Origin: Phycisphaerales bacterium | Lineage (GTDB): Bacteria; Planctomycetota; Phycisphaerae; WQYP01 | Assembly: GCA_009781185.1 (NCBI GenBank) | Contig: WQYP01000030.1 | Span: 1 to 34,459 of the forward strand | DNA length: 34,459 nt | Direction: 5' to 3' | Part shown: positions 7,560 through 14,724 of the stretch, in pieces | Layout of the letters: each line of letters begins with the position of its first letter | Numbering within the stretch: position 1 is the stretch's first letter | Notes under the pieces: generated by a model | Databases searched by the model: none | Told to the model about the DNA's origin: nothing | Seen by the model: the letters and a program-made list of their open reading frames with translations, nothing else | Made by a program: the position numbers and the translations under genes

Positions 7560-7937
7560 TCACCGCAATGCCGTATGCTGTTCGAGACGTTCGCTGATCC
7601 GGTTCGACTTATCGCAGATGATGATTCTCGCAACATGTCCCTGCACTTCTTCTGGCCCGCATTGCACGAACGCCATGATAATCAGTCGGTTGCCCACAGC
7701 CGAGAGCCTCGCCGCCGCTCCATTGATCCCGATCACTCCCGAGCCCGCCGGCCCTGGAATGATGTACGTTTCAAAACGATTGCCGTTGTCGCAGTCAGCG
7801 ATCATCACCGACTCGTTGGGAAGTAGACCCGTCGCCTTCAGCAGATCGCTGTCGATCGTAATGCTGCCGTGATAGTTCAGGTCGGTCTGCGTGCAGACCG
7901 CCATGTGGATCTTGGCCTTGAGAAGCCGGGTGAGAAT
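7560..7937 (-). CDS. panD: Aspartate 1-decarboxylase, probable AUU start
   Basis: PanD makes beta-alanine for pantothenate and coenzyme A, using a pyruvoyl group formed by self-cleavage. The protein aligns along its length: LLKAKIHMAVCTQTDLNYHGSITID, then NGNRFETYIIPG, GSGVIGINGAAARL and RLIIMAFVQ. The Gly-Ser cleavage pair is in YHGSITI. An ATG at 7964 would add nine residues (MQDSGKELT) and has no ribosome site. AAGGAG followed by six bases leads to ATT at 7937, which begins ILTRLLKAKIH. This aligns residue for residue with the E. coli start MIRTMLQGKLH and puts the reactive serine at position 25 as in E. coli. I therefore place the start at ATT; the ATG is the fallback. The C-terminus extends somewhat beyond E. 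coli PanD. queC lies immediately upstream, so the two probably form an operon. Confidence 0.9.
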   Translation of the reverse strand: MLTRLLKAKIHMAVCTQTDLNYHGSITIDSDLLKATGLLPNESVMIADCDNGNRFETYIIPGPAGSGVIGINGAAARLSAVGNRLIIMAFVQCGPEEVQGHVARIIICDKSNRISERLEQHTALR

Positions 7938-7977
7938 AGTAAGCTCCTTTCCAGAATCCTGCATTCTACCACAATGG

Positions 7978-8679
7978 TCACAGGTACTCTATCGGGTCTG
8001 TCACGCCAGCTTCCCTGAACCCCGCCAATCGGATCAAGCACGCATCGCAATGCCCGCAACTTGTATCGCCCACCGGATCATAGCACGAATGCGTCAACTG
8101 ATACGGAATCCCCAACGTCAGCCCCGTATGAATAATCTCCGCCTTGCTCATCTGCATCAGTGGTGCATGAATCTTAAACCGCTTACCCTCCACTCCCGCG
8201 CGTGTGCCCAGGTTCGCTACGCGTTCAAACGCCTTCACAAACGCCGGCCGGCAATCCGGATACCCCGAATAATCCACCGCATTGACCCCCAGAAAAATAT
8301 CCGCCGCCCCTGCCACCTCCGCAAACCCCACCGCAAACGCTAAAAAAATCATATTCCTCGCCGGCACATACGTGATTGGAATCCCTTCTAGCTTCTGGCT
8401 TCTGGCTTCTGGCTTCTCCCCGCGGTCCTTCGGCACCGCCACCTCCGCCGTCAACGCCGACCCTCCAAACGTTCGCAGATCCATCTTCTGCGTCACATGC
8501 CGCCGCACCCCATAAAACTTCGCCACCGCCTCCGCCGCCTTCACCTCCCGCAAATGCCGCTGCCCATAATCAAACGACAACGCCAAACACTCAAACCCCC
8601 GCGACACCGCAATTCCCAACGTCGTCGCCGAATCCAACCCCCCGCTCAACAGCACCACCGCTCGTTTGGCATTGCTCAT
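7978..8679 (-). CDS. queC: 7-cyano-7-deazaguanine synthase
   Basis: QueC converts carboxydeazaguanine to preQ0 with ATP and ammonia, on the way to queuosine. The ATG at 8679 ([19 protein letters not shown]) is preferred to a TTG six bases earlier. The product has 233 residues. The PP-loop SGGLDSAT is at 12-19, VTYVPARN-type substrate motif reads [12 protein letters not shown] (about 102-113), and the zinc site is [16 protein letters not shown] near the end. Residues about 87-98 ([12 protein letters not shown]) come from a 7-bp DNA repeat and sit in a loop that normally varies in length. panD follows closely on the same strand. The upstream gap (8680-8947) contains palindrome B and no recognised preQ1 riboswitch. 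Confidence 0.96.
   Translation of the reverse strand: MSNAKRAVVLLSGGLDSATTLGIAVSRGFECLALSFDYGQRHLREVKAAEAVAKFYGVRRHVTQKMDLRTFGGSALTAEVAVPKDRGEKPEARSQKLEGIPITYVPARNMIFLAFAVGFAEVAGAADIFLGVNAVDYSGYPDCRPAFVKAFERVANLGTRAGVEGKRFKIHAPLMQMSKAEIIHTGLTLGIPYQLTHSCYDPVGDTSCGHCDACLIRLAGFREAGVTDPIEYL
8386..8424. repeat. Short tandem repeat (CTTCTGG unit) inside queC
   Basis: The plus strand reads CTTCTAG, CTTCTGG, CTTCTGG, CTTCTGG, CTTCT in tandem. The coding strand is therefore AGAAGCCAG-like. The reading frame of queC passes through it. Loss or gain of one 7-bp unit would shift the frame. Confidence 0.85.
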
Positions 8680-8781
8680 CCTCAAAGTCTATCGCTACAA
8701 TCCACCTCCATCAATGAACGAAGCCCGCGGCTGTGTGCCTTGAAATGCGAACCAAAGTAGCGACACCGCTTTGCGGGCTGG

Positions 8782-8806
8782 AGGCCCGCATGGTAATGCG
8801 GGGCTT
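8782..8806. repeat. REP-like palindrome B, copy 2
   Basis: AGGCCCGCATGG with mirror half TAATGCGGGGCTT lies in the gap between the divergent queC and sua5 genes. It matches the palindromes at 5450, 9988 and 28745. Confidence 0.8.
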
Positions 8807-8947
8807 GGCTGTCGGAAAGAAAATGGACGTTGATTGCCTAACAGAGCAACGAAAACGCTTGCGGCGTCGCGACCTCATCCTGTAGCCTCAAATCGGAAAG
8901 TTATTTCAGACCCGTTCCTTAGGTCGTTGAATGGAGTAGATAAGGCC

Positions 8948-10015
8948 ATGAAAACGCAAGTGATCAAATGGCAACCACCGGCTCCACCGGGGGGGAGTCC
9001 GGTGGAGCAAGCCATCGCCGTGCTGCGCGGTGGGGGAGTGATCGGCTTTCCAACAGAGACCGTTTACGGCCTGGGCGGCGACGCACGGCGAGAGGACGCA
9101 GTCAAAGCAATTTACAAAGTAAAAGGACGCCCCGCAGGCAACCCTGTCATCGTCCATGTTGCAGGACTCGAAGCGGCCCAGGCGTGCGCAGCCCAATGGC
9201 CACACGTAGCCGAAACGCTCGCCAAACATTTTTGGCCTGGCCCCCTGACCCTGGTGCTCAAACGCGCAGCAGGAATCTGCCCGCTGGTCTCCGCCGGCTT
9301 GAACACCGTCGCCTTACGCTGGCCATGCCACCCCGTCGCAGAAGCAATCCTCCGCGGCTTCAGCGGCCCCGTAGCCGCACCCTCCGCAAACCGCTCAGGT
9401 TTCACCAGTCCCACGACCGCCGGGCACGTGCTCGCGGAACTGGCCGGCCGAGTCCCGCTGATCGTCGACGGCGGTCCCTGCGAAATCGGCGTCGAATCAA
9501 CCGTCGTAGACGCCTCAAGTCCTGTTCCGACAGTGCTACGTCCAGGCGGTGTGACTCTCGAACAGCTCCAACAAGTGATCGGCGAAGTCAAAACGCTCAA
9601 AAAAAACGTGGCCGAGGGCGATATTGCCCAGAGCCCCGGCATGCACAGTCGGCACTACGCGCCACGCCACGCAGCCTTTCGCTTCACAAACAATCAATGG
9701 CCGGGAGGGGGGGGGGTACGAAAATGGGCGGAAGCCAATTGCCCCGTAGCCCTGCTCACTTTTCAAAATGATGTTATCCTTGAGACGCCGCACGAGACCA
9801 CGAGAATGCCCGAGGACGCACAGGAATACGCCCGTCTGATGTTCGCCGCAATGCGCGAAGCAGACGCGAAAAACGTCAAAGCAATCCTCGTACTGGAACC
9901 GCAAAGCGAAGCCGGCATGTGGGCCGCCGTACGTGACCGCTTGAACCGGGCAACGCTTCCATGGACAGAAGTGGTGGGGTGGGGCGGAGCACCGCATGGT
10001 CATGCGGGGCTTTGA
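8948..10015 (+). CDS. L-threonylcarbamoyladenylate synthase, Sua5 type
   Basis: The enzyme makes threonylcarbamoyl-AMP for the t6A37 modification of tRNA. The ATG at 8948 follows TAAGG; the longer frame upstream has no family similarity. The product has 355 residues, the long Sua5 form rather than the short TsaC form. The YrdC domain spans about 10-200, with GVIGFPTETVYGLG, KGRPAGNPVIVHV, FWPGPLTLVL, APSANRSG and the STVVD motif. LRPGGVT and SPGMHSRHYAPR (Sua5 linker) follow, then a C-terminal domain from about 250. A run of 10 G (9707-9716) encodes PGGGGV in the linker. The last residues (GGAPHGHAGL) and the stop region come from palindrome B, so the C-terminus has been replaced or extended by a repeat. 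alr follows 38 bp downstream. Confidence 0.95.
   Translation: MKTQVIKWQPPAPPGGSPVEQAIAVLRGGGVIGFPTETVYGLGGDARREDAVKAIYKVKGRPAGNPVIVHVAGLEAAQACAAQWPHVAETLAKHFWPGPLTLVLKRAAGICPLVSAGLNTVALRWPCHPVAEAILRGFSGPVAAPSANRSGFTSPTTAGHVLAELAGRVPLIVDGGPCEIGVESTVVDASSPVPTVLRPGGVTLEQLQQVIGEVKTLKKNVAEGDIAQSPGMHSRHYAPRHAAFRFTNNQWPGGGGVRKWAEANCPVALLTFQNDVILETPHETTRMPEDAQEYARLMFAAMREADAKNVKAILVLEPQSEAGMWAAVRDRLNRATLPWTEVVGWGGAPHGHAGL
9707..9716. repeat. 10-base G homopolymer inside the sua5-type gene
   Basis: Ten consecutive G encode part of a PGGGGV linker between the YrdC domain and the C-terminal domain. It is in frame here. Slippage would remove the C-terminal domain. Confidence 0.85.
9988..10011. repeat. 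REP-like palindrome B, copy 3, overlapping the end of sua5
   Basis: AGCACCGCATGG and mirror half TCATGCGGGGCT occupy the last coding bases of the gene; the stop TGA lies two bases further (10013-10015). It is the only copy of this family in the window that is translated. Confidence 0.85.
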
Positions 10016-10053
10016 CGCGGAATTGTAAAACTCGACGCATGGACAGGTGAACA

Positions 10054-11214
10054 ATGATCGAACAGCAGGGCCGCTTGGAAATTTCGCAGACAAGAGTCCT
10101 GCACAACGTGCAGGCCGTGCGAACCAAATTAGGCCGCGATATCCAAATTTGCGCAACCGTAAAAGCCAACGCCTACGGTCACGGCCTCCGCGAAATGGTG
10201 CAAATCCTCCGAACCATCGGCGTCAACTGGCTCGCCGTCTACTCCTTGGATGAAGTGCTCCCCGACCTGATGCACGACATGGCCGTACTGGTGCTCGCCC
10301 CGTTGGTAATTGGTACCGCGACCGTTAGGGAGCGATGGGACACCTGCATAAGCCACCTACGCTCCTTGATGAGCTCAGTACCAACTCACGTACGAATCAA
10401 CATCACTGACGAAGCCTCCGCCCACGCCCTGCTCCAAACCGCTCAGAACGGCAATCCAATCAATATACATATGCAGGTTGACACCGGCCTAACCCGCGGC
10501 GGCGTAGCCTTGGAAAAAGCCATCGCACTAGCCGACCTCCTCGCCCAATCGCCGTCGCTCAAACTGGAAGGCATCTTCTCGCATTTTTCTCACGGCGATG
10601 AGGCCGGACACGCCACGATTCCCCTTCAAATGCAGCGATTGCAAAAAATCGCCGCCCAATTAAAACCTCGCCACCCCAACTTGTTAGTCCACCTCCAAAA
10701 CTCCGGCGGCGTCTGGAACGCCCAAGACGAATCCCTCCCGCAACTGAACATGGCACGGGCCGGCATCGCCCTCTACGGCCTCCAGCCCAACCTCGCCGCA
10801 CCAATCCCCAACCTCCTGCCCATCGCAAAACTGATCGCCCCAATCCTCGCCATCCACGATCGTCCCCCCGGCACCGGCGTAGGATATGGACACGCCTTCA
10901 TCACGACACGCCCAAGCCGACTCGCCATCGTTCCCGTAGGCTACGCCGACGGCTACCCCCGCGCCCTCTCCAACCGCGGCATCGTCCAGATCCACAACAC
11001 CGACGCCCCCATCGTCGGACGCGTCTCCATGGATCAAATCATCATCGACATCACACACCTGCCCGACACGCAAATCGGCGACGACGTCACCGTCATCACC
11101 TGGGACCCAACCAAACCCAACTGTATCGACCGCATCGCCGCCGCAACAGAAACAATCGGCTACGAAATCGCCACCGGCCTGGGCCCCCGATTGCGACGCG
11201 TCGTGGTATCATGA
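10054..11214 (+). CDS. alr: Alanine racemase
   Basis: This PLP enzyme makes D-alanine for peptidoglycan. The product has 386 residues. The PLP lysine is K37 (ATVKANAYGHG), the second catalytic residue is Y278 (GVGYGHAF), and RVSMDQIIIDIT and the terminal GLGPRLRRV are typical. Residues about 84-105, between VLVLAPL and the HVRINITDE strand, are longer than usual. Part of this insert (GTATVRERW) is encoded by one arm of palindromic element A (10315-10336). The rest of the fold is intact, so activity is likely. The gene follows sua5 after 38 bp, and a dehydrogenase follows after 86 bp on the same strand. Confidence 0.95.
   Translation: MIEQQGRLEISQTRVLHNVQAVRTKLGRDIQICATVKANAYGHGLREMVQILRTIGVNWLAVYSLDEVLPDLMHDMAVLVLAPLVIGTATVRERWDTCISHLRSLMSSVPTHVRINITDEASAHALLQTAQNGNPINIHMQVDTGLTRGGVALEKAIALADLLAQSPSLKLEGIFSHFSHGDEAGHATIPLQMQRLQKIAAQLKPRHPNLLVHLQNSGGVWNAQDESLPQLNMARAGIALYGLQPNLAAPIPNLLPIAKLIAPILAIHDRPPGTGVGYGHAFITTRPSRLAIVPVGYADGYPRALSNRGIVQIHNTDAPIVGRVSMDQIIIDITHLPDTQIGDDVTVITWDPTKPNCIDRIAAATETIGYEIATGLGPRLRRVVVS
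10315..10336. repeat. Single arm of palindromic element A, in frame in alr
   Basis: ACCGCGACCGTTAGGGAGCG plus AT matches the arm of the full hairpins at 3294 and 23331. It shares the GTTAGGG variant with the single arm in the HDOD gene. No second arm is found downstream. Confidence 0.75.
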
Positions 11215-11300
11215 AGTATCATTTCCCCATATTCGGAATTTCCGACAGGTTCGCGCGGAAGGAATTAACTCAAAAGGATGCCGGAGATTAAGGAGTCCAC

Positions 11301-12251
11301 ATGAAAATTATCGTAACGCGACCGATACCGCGGGCAGGCATCGACATCCTCAAACAAGCAGCTCACGAAGTGCTCGTCCTCCCGCACGACCGCCCCTGCA
11401 CGCGGTCAGAACTGCTCGCAGCCACTCAAAACGCGCAGGGCCTGCTGACCATGCTCACCGACAAAATCGACGACGATTTCCTGCAGCAGCGTCCCAGCGT
11501 CAAGGCCATCGCCAACTACGCCGCCGGTTACAACAATATCGACATTACTGCATGCCAATCCCGCGGCATTCACGTCAGCAACACCCCTGACGTCCTCACA
11601 GACGCCACCGCCGAAATCGCATGGACGCTCCTCATGATGGCCGCCCGCCGCGCCGGCGAAGGCGAACGAATGGTCCGCAACGCCCAATGGACCGGCTGGG
11701 GCCCCATGCAACTCCAAGGCATGTCCATCCTTGGCCAAACCCTCGGCATCATCGGCGCAGGACGCATCGGCTCACGCGTCGCCCAAATAGCCACAGCCTT
11801 CGGCATGCAACTCCTCTACGTCCATCGCCGAGAAACCGAACCCATGGCCCAACTCGAAGCTCGCCGAGTCACCTTGCCCGAACTGCTCAAAGAATCCGAT
11901 TTCATCTCCCTTCACGTGCCGCTGCTTGCCGACACGCACCATCTCATCGGCGCCAAGGAGTTACACATGATGAAAAAAACATCCATTCTAATCAATACCG
12001 CCCGCGGCCCCGTGGTAGACGAAGCCGCCCTGGTCGAAGCGCTCAAAAGCAAAACCATTTTCGCCGCCGGCCTCGACGTCTACGAAGAAGAGCCCAAAAT
12101 CCACCCCGGCCTTCTCGCCCTGGAAAACGTCACCATGCTCCCCCACATCGGTTCCGCGACCGTCCGTGCCCGCAGCGAAATGTCAAAACTCGCCGCAGAA
12201 AACCTCCTCGCCATGCTCCGCGGCCAACGCGGCAAAACCCAAGTCGTCTAG
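11301..12251 (+). CDS. D-2-hydroxyacid dehydrogenase, glyoxylate/hydroxypyruvate reductase type
   Basis: The start ATG at 11301 has AAGGAG seven bases upstream. The product has 316 residues. The enzyme would reduce glyoxylate or hydroxypyruvate with NAD(P)H in the cytosol. Visible motifs are the N-terminal NYAAGYNNID segment, the dinucleotide loop GIIGAGRIGSRVAQ (about 149-162), the catalytic arginine in INTARGPVVDE, the glutamate in DVYEEEP, and the catalytic histidine in MLPHIGSAT. The phrase GSATVRARS resembles the translation of element A but is the normal family motif here. It lies last in a plus-strand run after alr; a recognisable terminator was not seen. Confidence 0.93.
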   Translation: MKIIVTRPIPRAGIDILKQAAHEVLVLPHDRPCTRSELLAATQNAQGLLTMLTDKIDDDFLQQRPSVKAIANYAAGYNNIDITACQSRGIHVSNTPDVLTDATAEIAWTLLMMAARRAGEGERMVRNAQWTGWGPMQLQGMSILGQTLGIIGAGRIGSRVAQIATAFGMQLLYVHRRETEPMAQLEARRVTLPELLKESDFISLHVPLLADTHHLIGAKELHMMKKTSILINTARGPVVDEAALVEALKSKTIFAAGLDVYEEEPKIHPGLLALENVTMLPHIGSATVRARSEMSKLAAENLLAMLRGQRGKTQVV

Positions 12252-12641
12252 TGAACAAGTAGCATCCAACTCATAAGTACCATTATTTAGCTGGCTTGCT
12301 TGCATGCCGTTCGCAGGAGTGCACCCGCCGTTTCGTCATCGCGTGCCATCTCTTGCACACGTGTGCAAGATCTAGTCTCTGACGATATTCCCCGCTGTTT
12401 CCCACGATTTTCCCGCCCATCACGATCCATCGTTACTCACATATTGCAAGACTTTGCACACCGCCTCTCTCCGACTGCCGCCTGTGCCAGCAAATCTCAA
12501 AAAATCAAAAAAAATTTAATTGCTTGTCATATAAGGGCTTACGCCAACAATTCCTCGCAATTTTCATGGCCGACTTCAACTGGCACGCTGCTCGCTTATA
12601 GCTCTTTTGTCCGAATCGAACTGGCTAACGAGGAACCAGTT
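12252..12641. other. 390-bp gap with a perfect palindrome and an AT-rich segment
   Basis: No gene is supported. The gap opens with TAGCTGGCTTGCTTGCATGCCG (from 12288), which partly matches the sequence at the end of the 2374 gene. The 18-bp palindrome lies at 12352-12369. A half site TTTGCACACC follows at 12453-12462. An A/T-rich stretch (12499-12534) ends in CATATAAGG. A short frame from ATG 12566 (MADFNWHAARL, then stop) looks like the lost 5' end of the next gene. Confidence 0.6.
12352..12369. promoter_or_regulatory. 18-bp perfect palindrome, candidate operator
   Basis: CTTGCACACGTGTGCAAG reads the same on both strands without a spacer. A related half site TTGCACAC-like (TTTGCACACC) occurs about 100 bp downstream. 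A site of this kind could bind a dimeric regulator. It precedes the HD-GYP-associated small-protein gene by about 270 bp. Regulatory function is inference. Confidence 0.4.
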
Positions 12642-12899
12642 GTGCAGAAGAGTACTTTGCAGCCAGGCCAGAAGGTGAAGTTCAAATTAAAGGACGTTCA
12701 TCTTCCTTCGACTCAGGATGTTCTCAATCGAATGACTCCGGACACGGAACTCAAGGGGTGCATCACCCTTCTCTCCGATCAAGGCACCAGCAAGTCCGCT
12801 TATGCCGTTGTCGAAGTGAGAGGAATCCTGATGCCGATCATCGTCCCCGCCGGCAGCATCAAGACTGCCGCAGAAGACGCGATCGCCACGCGAAACTGA
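12642..12899 (+). CDS. Small protein, paralogue of the protein at 14724-15071 (possibly 5'-damaged)
   Basis: A GTG at 12642 with GAGGAA upstream gives 85 residues. GQKVKFKLKDVHLPS and MTPDTELKGCITLLSDQGTSKSAYAVVEV, then RGILMPIIVPAGSI, align with the 115-residue paralogue 1.8 kb away (GQLIRFRIGDIYAPD, MTPGLELEGQIILLSD, PGILLPMIVPAAS). The paralogue has about 30 more residues at its N-terminus. A different frame here starts MADFNWHAARL at 12566, which resembles the paralogue's MNRDAYTWIDSHVNRML before it meets a stop. One frameshift near 12600 would therefore restore full length. It may be a shortened live gene or a recent pseudogene. No known domain was recognised. A hairpin unit of the 12.9-15.2 kb array follows 40 bp after the stop. 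Confidence 0.6.
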   Translation: MQKSTLQPGQKVKFKLKDVHLPSTQDVLNRMTPDTELKGCITLLSDQGTSKSAYAVVEVRGILMPIIVPAGSIKTAAEDAIATRN

Positions 12900-12927
12900 A
12901 TACAACGGCCTGGAGGGGCCCAAGCAA

Positions 12928-12989
12928 TATTACTTTGCTCTCTCTCCCTCCCCAGGTTGATGTTCCTCACGGCCATCAGCCTGGTTTTT
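12928..12989 (+). terminator. CU-tract/terminator unit, copy 1
   Basis: TACTTTGCTCTCTCTCCCTC precedes an 11-bp stem, CCAGGTTGATG with CATCAGCCTGG (12952-12984), then TTTTT. The loop contains CCTCACGG. Compared with copies 2-4 the stem has ATG/CAT where they have ACG/CGT, a paired change that keeps the structure. It would terminate the small-protein gene upstream. Confidence 0.85.
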
Positions 12990-13177
12990 GAAAACCACGT
13001 CAGCCCACAAAGCTGGCGAATCAATAAAAGTTGTCCGACAAGTTAATAAGATGCCACTCGTTCCATATAGCCCCATATAGCTCCGGCTTTAGACGGGACT
13101 TCGAGGTAGAGAGGTTTAAAGGGAGAGAAACGAGTGGGAGAGAGCTGAGGGAGAGGATCCTGAGGGAGGATACCCGA

Positions 13178-13239
13178 TTTTACTTTGCTCTCTCTCCCTC
13201 CCCAGGTTGACGTTCCTCACGGCCGTCAGCCTGGTTTTT
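13178..13239 (+). terminator. CU-tract/terminator unit, copy 2
   Basis: The pyrimidine tract is followed by stem CCAGGTTGACG / CGTCAGCCTGG (13202-13234) and TTTTT. It is 250 bp from copy 1. Confidence 0.85.
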
Positions 13240-13381
13240 GAAATTACGCCGGTCATCACTAAATGCCCGGCTGATCATAGGCAAGTGAATATCAGAACTT
13301 CCTGGCCTCCGGCTCTGCCGGGGGATCCAAGGGAGAAAAATTATCGAGGGAGGCCCGGTACCTATGTCGCCGGGTTAGCGA

Positions 13382-13443
13382 TTTTACTTTGCTCTCTCTC
13401 CCTCCCCAGGTTGACGCTCCTCACGGCCGTCAGCCTGGTTTTT
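13382..13443 (+). terminator. CU-tract/terminator unit, copy 3
   Basis: Same tract and stem (13406-13438) with loop variant CTCCTCACGGC, followed by TTTTT. It is 204 bp from copy 2. Confidence 0.85.
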
Positions 13444-13545
13444 GAAATTACGCCGGTCATCACTAAATGCCCGGCTGATCATAGACAAGTGAATATCTTC
13501 GAGATACCGAGGGAGGCCCTGCGATCGTATCGCCGGGTCAGCGAA

Positions 13546-13608
13546 TTTTACTTTGCTCTCTCTCCCTCCCCAGGTTGACGCTCCTCACGGCCGTCAGCCT
13601 GGTTTTTT
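13546..13608 (+). terminator. CU-tract/terminator unit, copy 4
   Basis: Same tract and stem (13570-13602), followed by six T. It is 164 bp from copy 3. The sequence after it differs from copies 2 and 3 and carries a 9-bp inverted repeat GCGACCTGA / TCAGGTCGC (13633-13669) in the leader of the next gene. Confidence 0.85.
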
Positions 13609-13742
13609 CGAGGATCTTCAAAATATTGTGTAGCGACCTGAGGTGCAGAGAGATTGCATGTCAGGTCGCGCGCGTTGGCGGAGACAACGCTTTCCAACAA
13701 ACAGGAAAACGAGGGACAGAGCGATTAGCGAGGGATAAGACC

Positions 13743-13937
13743 ATGGAAAACGATTACACAACGTACTTGGCGGCAATGAACGATGAACAGCTCGGCCTGT
13801 TCTGGATCATTGCCAGCGAACGCGCTCGCCAATGGATTCAAGGCGAACTGGTTCGACGAGCTGCCGCACGCGGCGAACTCCCTGTGCAGGCTCGCGATCG
13901 GGTCGCCACAGAACGCAGTGTTGTTGCTGCCGCCTGA
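13743..13937 (+). CDS. Small protein of unknown function, first gene of the HD-GYP operon
   Basis: The ATG at 13743 follows GAGGGATAAGACC, a good ribosome site, and gives 64 residues (MENDYTTYLAAMNDEQLGLF, then WIIASERARQWIQGELVRRA and a basic tail). It is helical and amphipathic with no known domain seen. An in-frame start further upstream would run into the hairpin array and is unlikely. The HD-GYP gene starts 88 bp later, so joint transcription is plausible. The longer leader carries a 9-bp inverted repeat that could affect expression. Confidence 0.55.
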   Translation: MENDYTTYLAAMNDEQLGLFWIIASERARQWIQGELVRRAAARGELPVQARDRVATERSVVAAA

Positions 13938-14025
13938 TTCGTTTCAGGTGCACTTGCGACCATCACCTGTTGCCCTGCAGCCTCTGACCCTGATTGTCGG
14001 TGGATTTTCTAACGGGATAACGATC

Positions 14026-14724
14026 ATGACTATGGACATCTCAGCTATGCATCTGCGGCTCGTCCGGGGAGATGCCCCCGACGTGCCCAACACCGAGTTC
14101 CCGGTGGATCCCGCACAGAAGCTGCTCTTAACCAGCGTGCTTCAGGCCTTGATGCTCTCTCTTGATGCCAAGGACTCTTATACCCGCGGGCATTCCGACC
14201 GTGTCTCGCATCTCGCTCGCCTGATCGCCATTGAACTCGAACTCTCTCCCAGTGAAATCGACTTGATCTCCACCGCCGGACTCGTTCACGACCTCGGCAA
14301 AATCGGTGTACCGGAGCATATCCTTCGTAAACCCTCCCGATTAACAGACGAAGAATTTGCACTCATCAAAATGCACCCCGAAATTGGCCGGAAAATCGTC
14401 CAGGAAATCCCCCTCATGTTCCGCGCTGTCCCGTCTGTTCTGCATCACCACGAACGCTGGGACGGCACCGGCTACCCACGCAAGCTCAAAGGCGAACAAA
14501 TTCCCTTATTCGCACGCATCTTGTGCGTCGCCGACTCCTTTGATGCGATGAGCTCCTCCCGAACCTATAAAGAGTCGATGGTGCTCGACCGTGTGCTGGC
14601 GGAAATCGATCGCTGCAAGGGAACTCAGTTTGACCCAGAAGTTGTCGATGCCCTGCATCGAGTTGATTTCGCGGAGTACCGCAGTCTTCTGGAAGGCCAC
14701 CTCGCTGGAAAGGAAGCGGCCTGA
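14026..14724 (+). CDS. HD-GYP domain phosphodiesterase
   Basis: The ATG at 14026 (MTMDISAMHL) is the probable start, giving 232 residues; an earlier frame start at 13783 overlaps the previous gene and lacks similarity. HD-GYP enzymes hydrolyse cyclic dinucleotides, usually c-di-GMP. The metal-site residues are visible: H56, the HD pair H88-D89 (GLVHDLGKIG), H117, HHERWDGTGYP at 141-151 with the GYP motif, and D170 (CVADSFDAM). There is no receiver, PAS or membrane part, so control must come from partners or expression. The stop overlaps the next start (TGATG), implying translational coupling with the small protein that follows. Confidence 0.93.
   Translation: MTMDISAMHLRLVRGDAPDVPNTEFPVDPAQKLLLTSVLQALMLSLDAKDSYTRGHSDRVSHLARLIAIELELSPSEIDLISTAGLVHDLGKIGVPEHILRKPSRLTDEEFALIKMHPEIGRKIVQEIPLMFRAVPSVLHHHERWDGTGYPRKLKGEQIPLFARILCVADSFDAMSSSRTYKESMVLDRVLAEIDRCKGTQFDPEVVDALHRVDFAEYRSLLEGHLAGKEAA

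Larger units (their letters stand above)
12900..13742 (+). other. 843-bp gene-free array of repeat units
   Basis: Four hairpin units (12928, 13178, 13382, 13546) are separated by 250, 204 and 164 bp. The sequence after copies 2 and 3 is also duplicated (GAAATTACGCCGGTCATCAC, then TGCCCGGCTGATCATAG and CAAGTGAATATC), so whole units have been copied. TTGAAA and TAAATG, 16 bp apart just after hairpins 2 and 3, are promoter-like. Purine-rich GAGGGAG segments in each unit can pair with CTCCCTC of the next pyrimidine tract. A degenerate dispersed repeat (CTCCGGCTTTAG) lies at 13081-13092, and CCGGCTCTGCCGG lies at 13309-13321. The open frame at 13207-13578 is only repeat sequence. Confidence 0.7.

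Noticed and set aside
8680..8947. preQ1 riboswitch upstream of queC
   Set aside because: The small conserved preQ1 pseudoknot elements could not be found in the leader.
12148..12176. A further copy of element A in the D-2-hydroxyacid dehydrogenase gene (TCCGCGACCGTCCGTGCC)
   Set aside because: The match is short, and the residues GSATVRARS are the normal family motif after the catalytic histidine.
13207..13578. Plus-strand open frame of 123 residues with an internal repeat
   Set aside because: It is translated hairpin-array sequence; the repeat in the protein only reflects repeated DNA, and its start is inside a terminator stem.
12900..13742. CRISPR array
   Set aside because: The repeat units are about 60 bp with spacers of unequal length (250, 204, 164 bp period), the repeat forms a terminator stem, and no cas gene is present.
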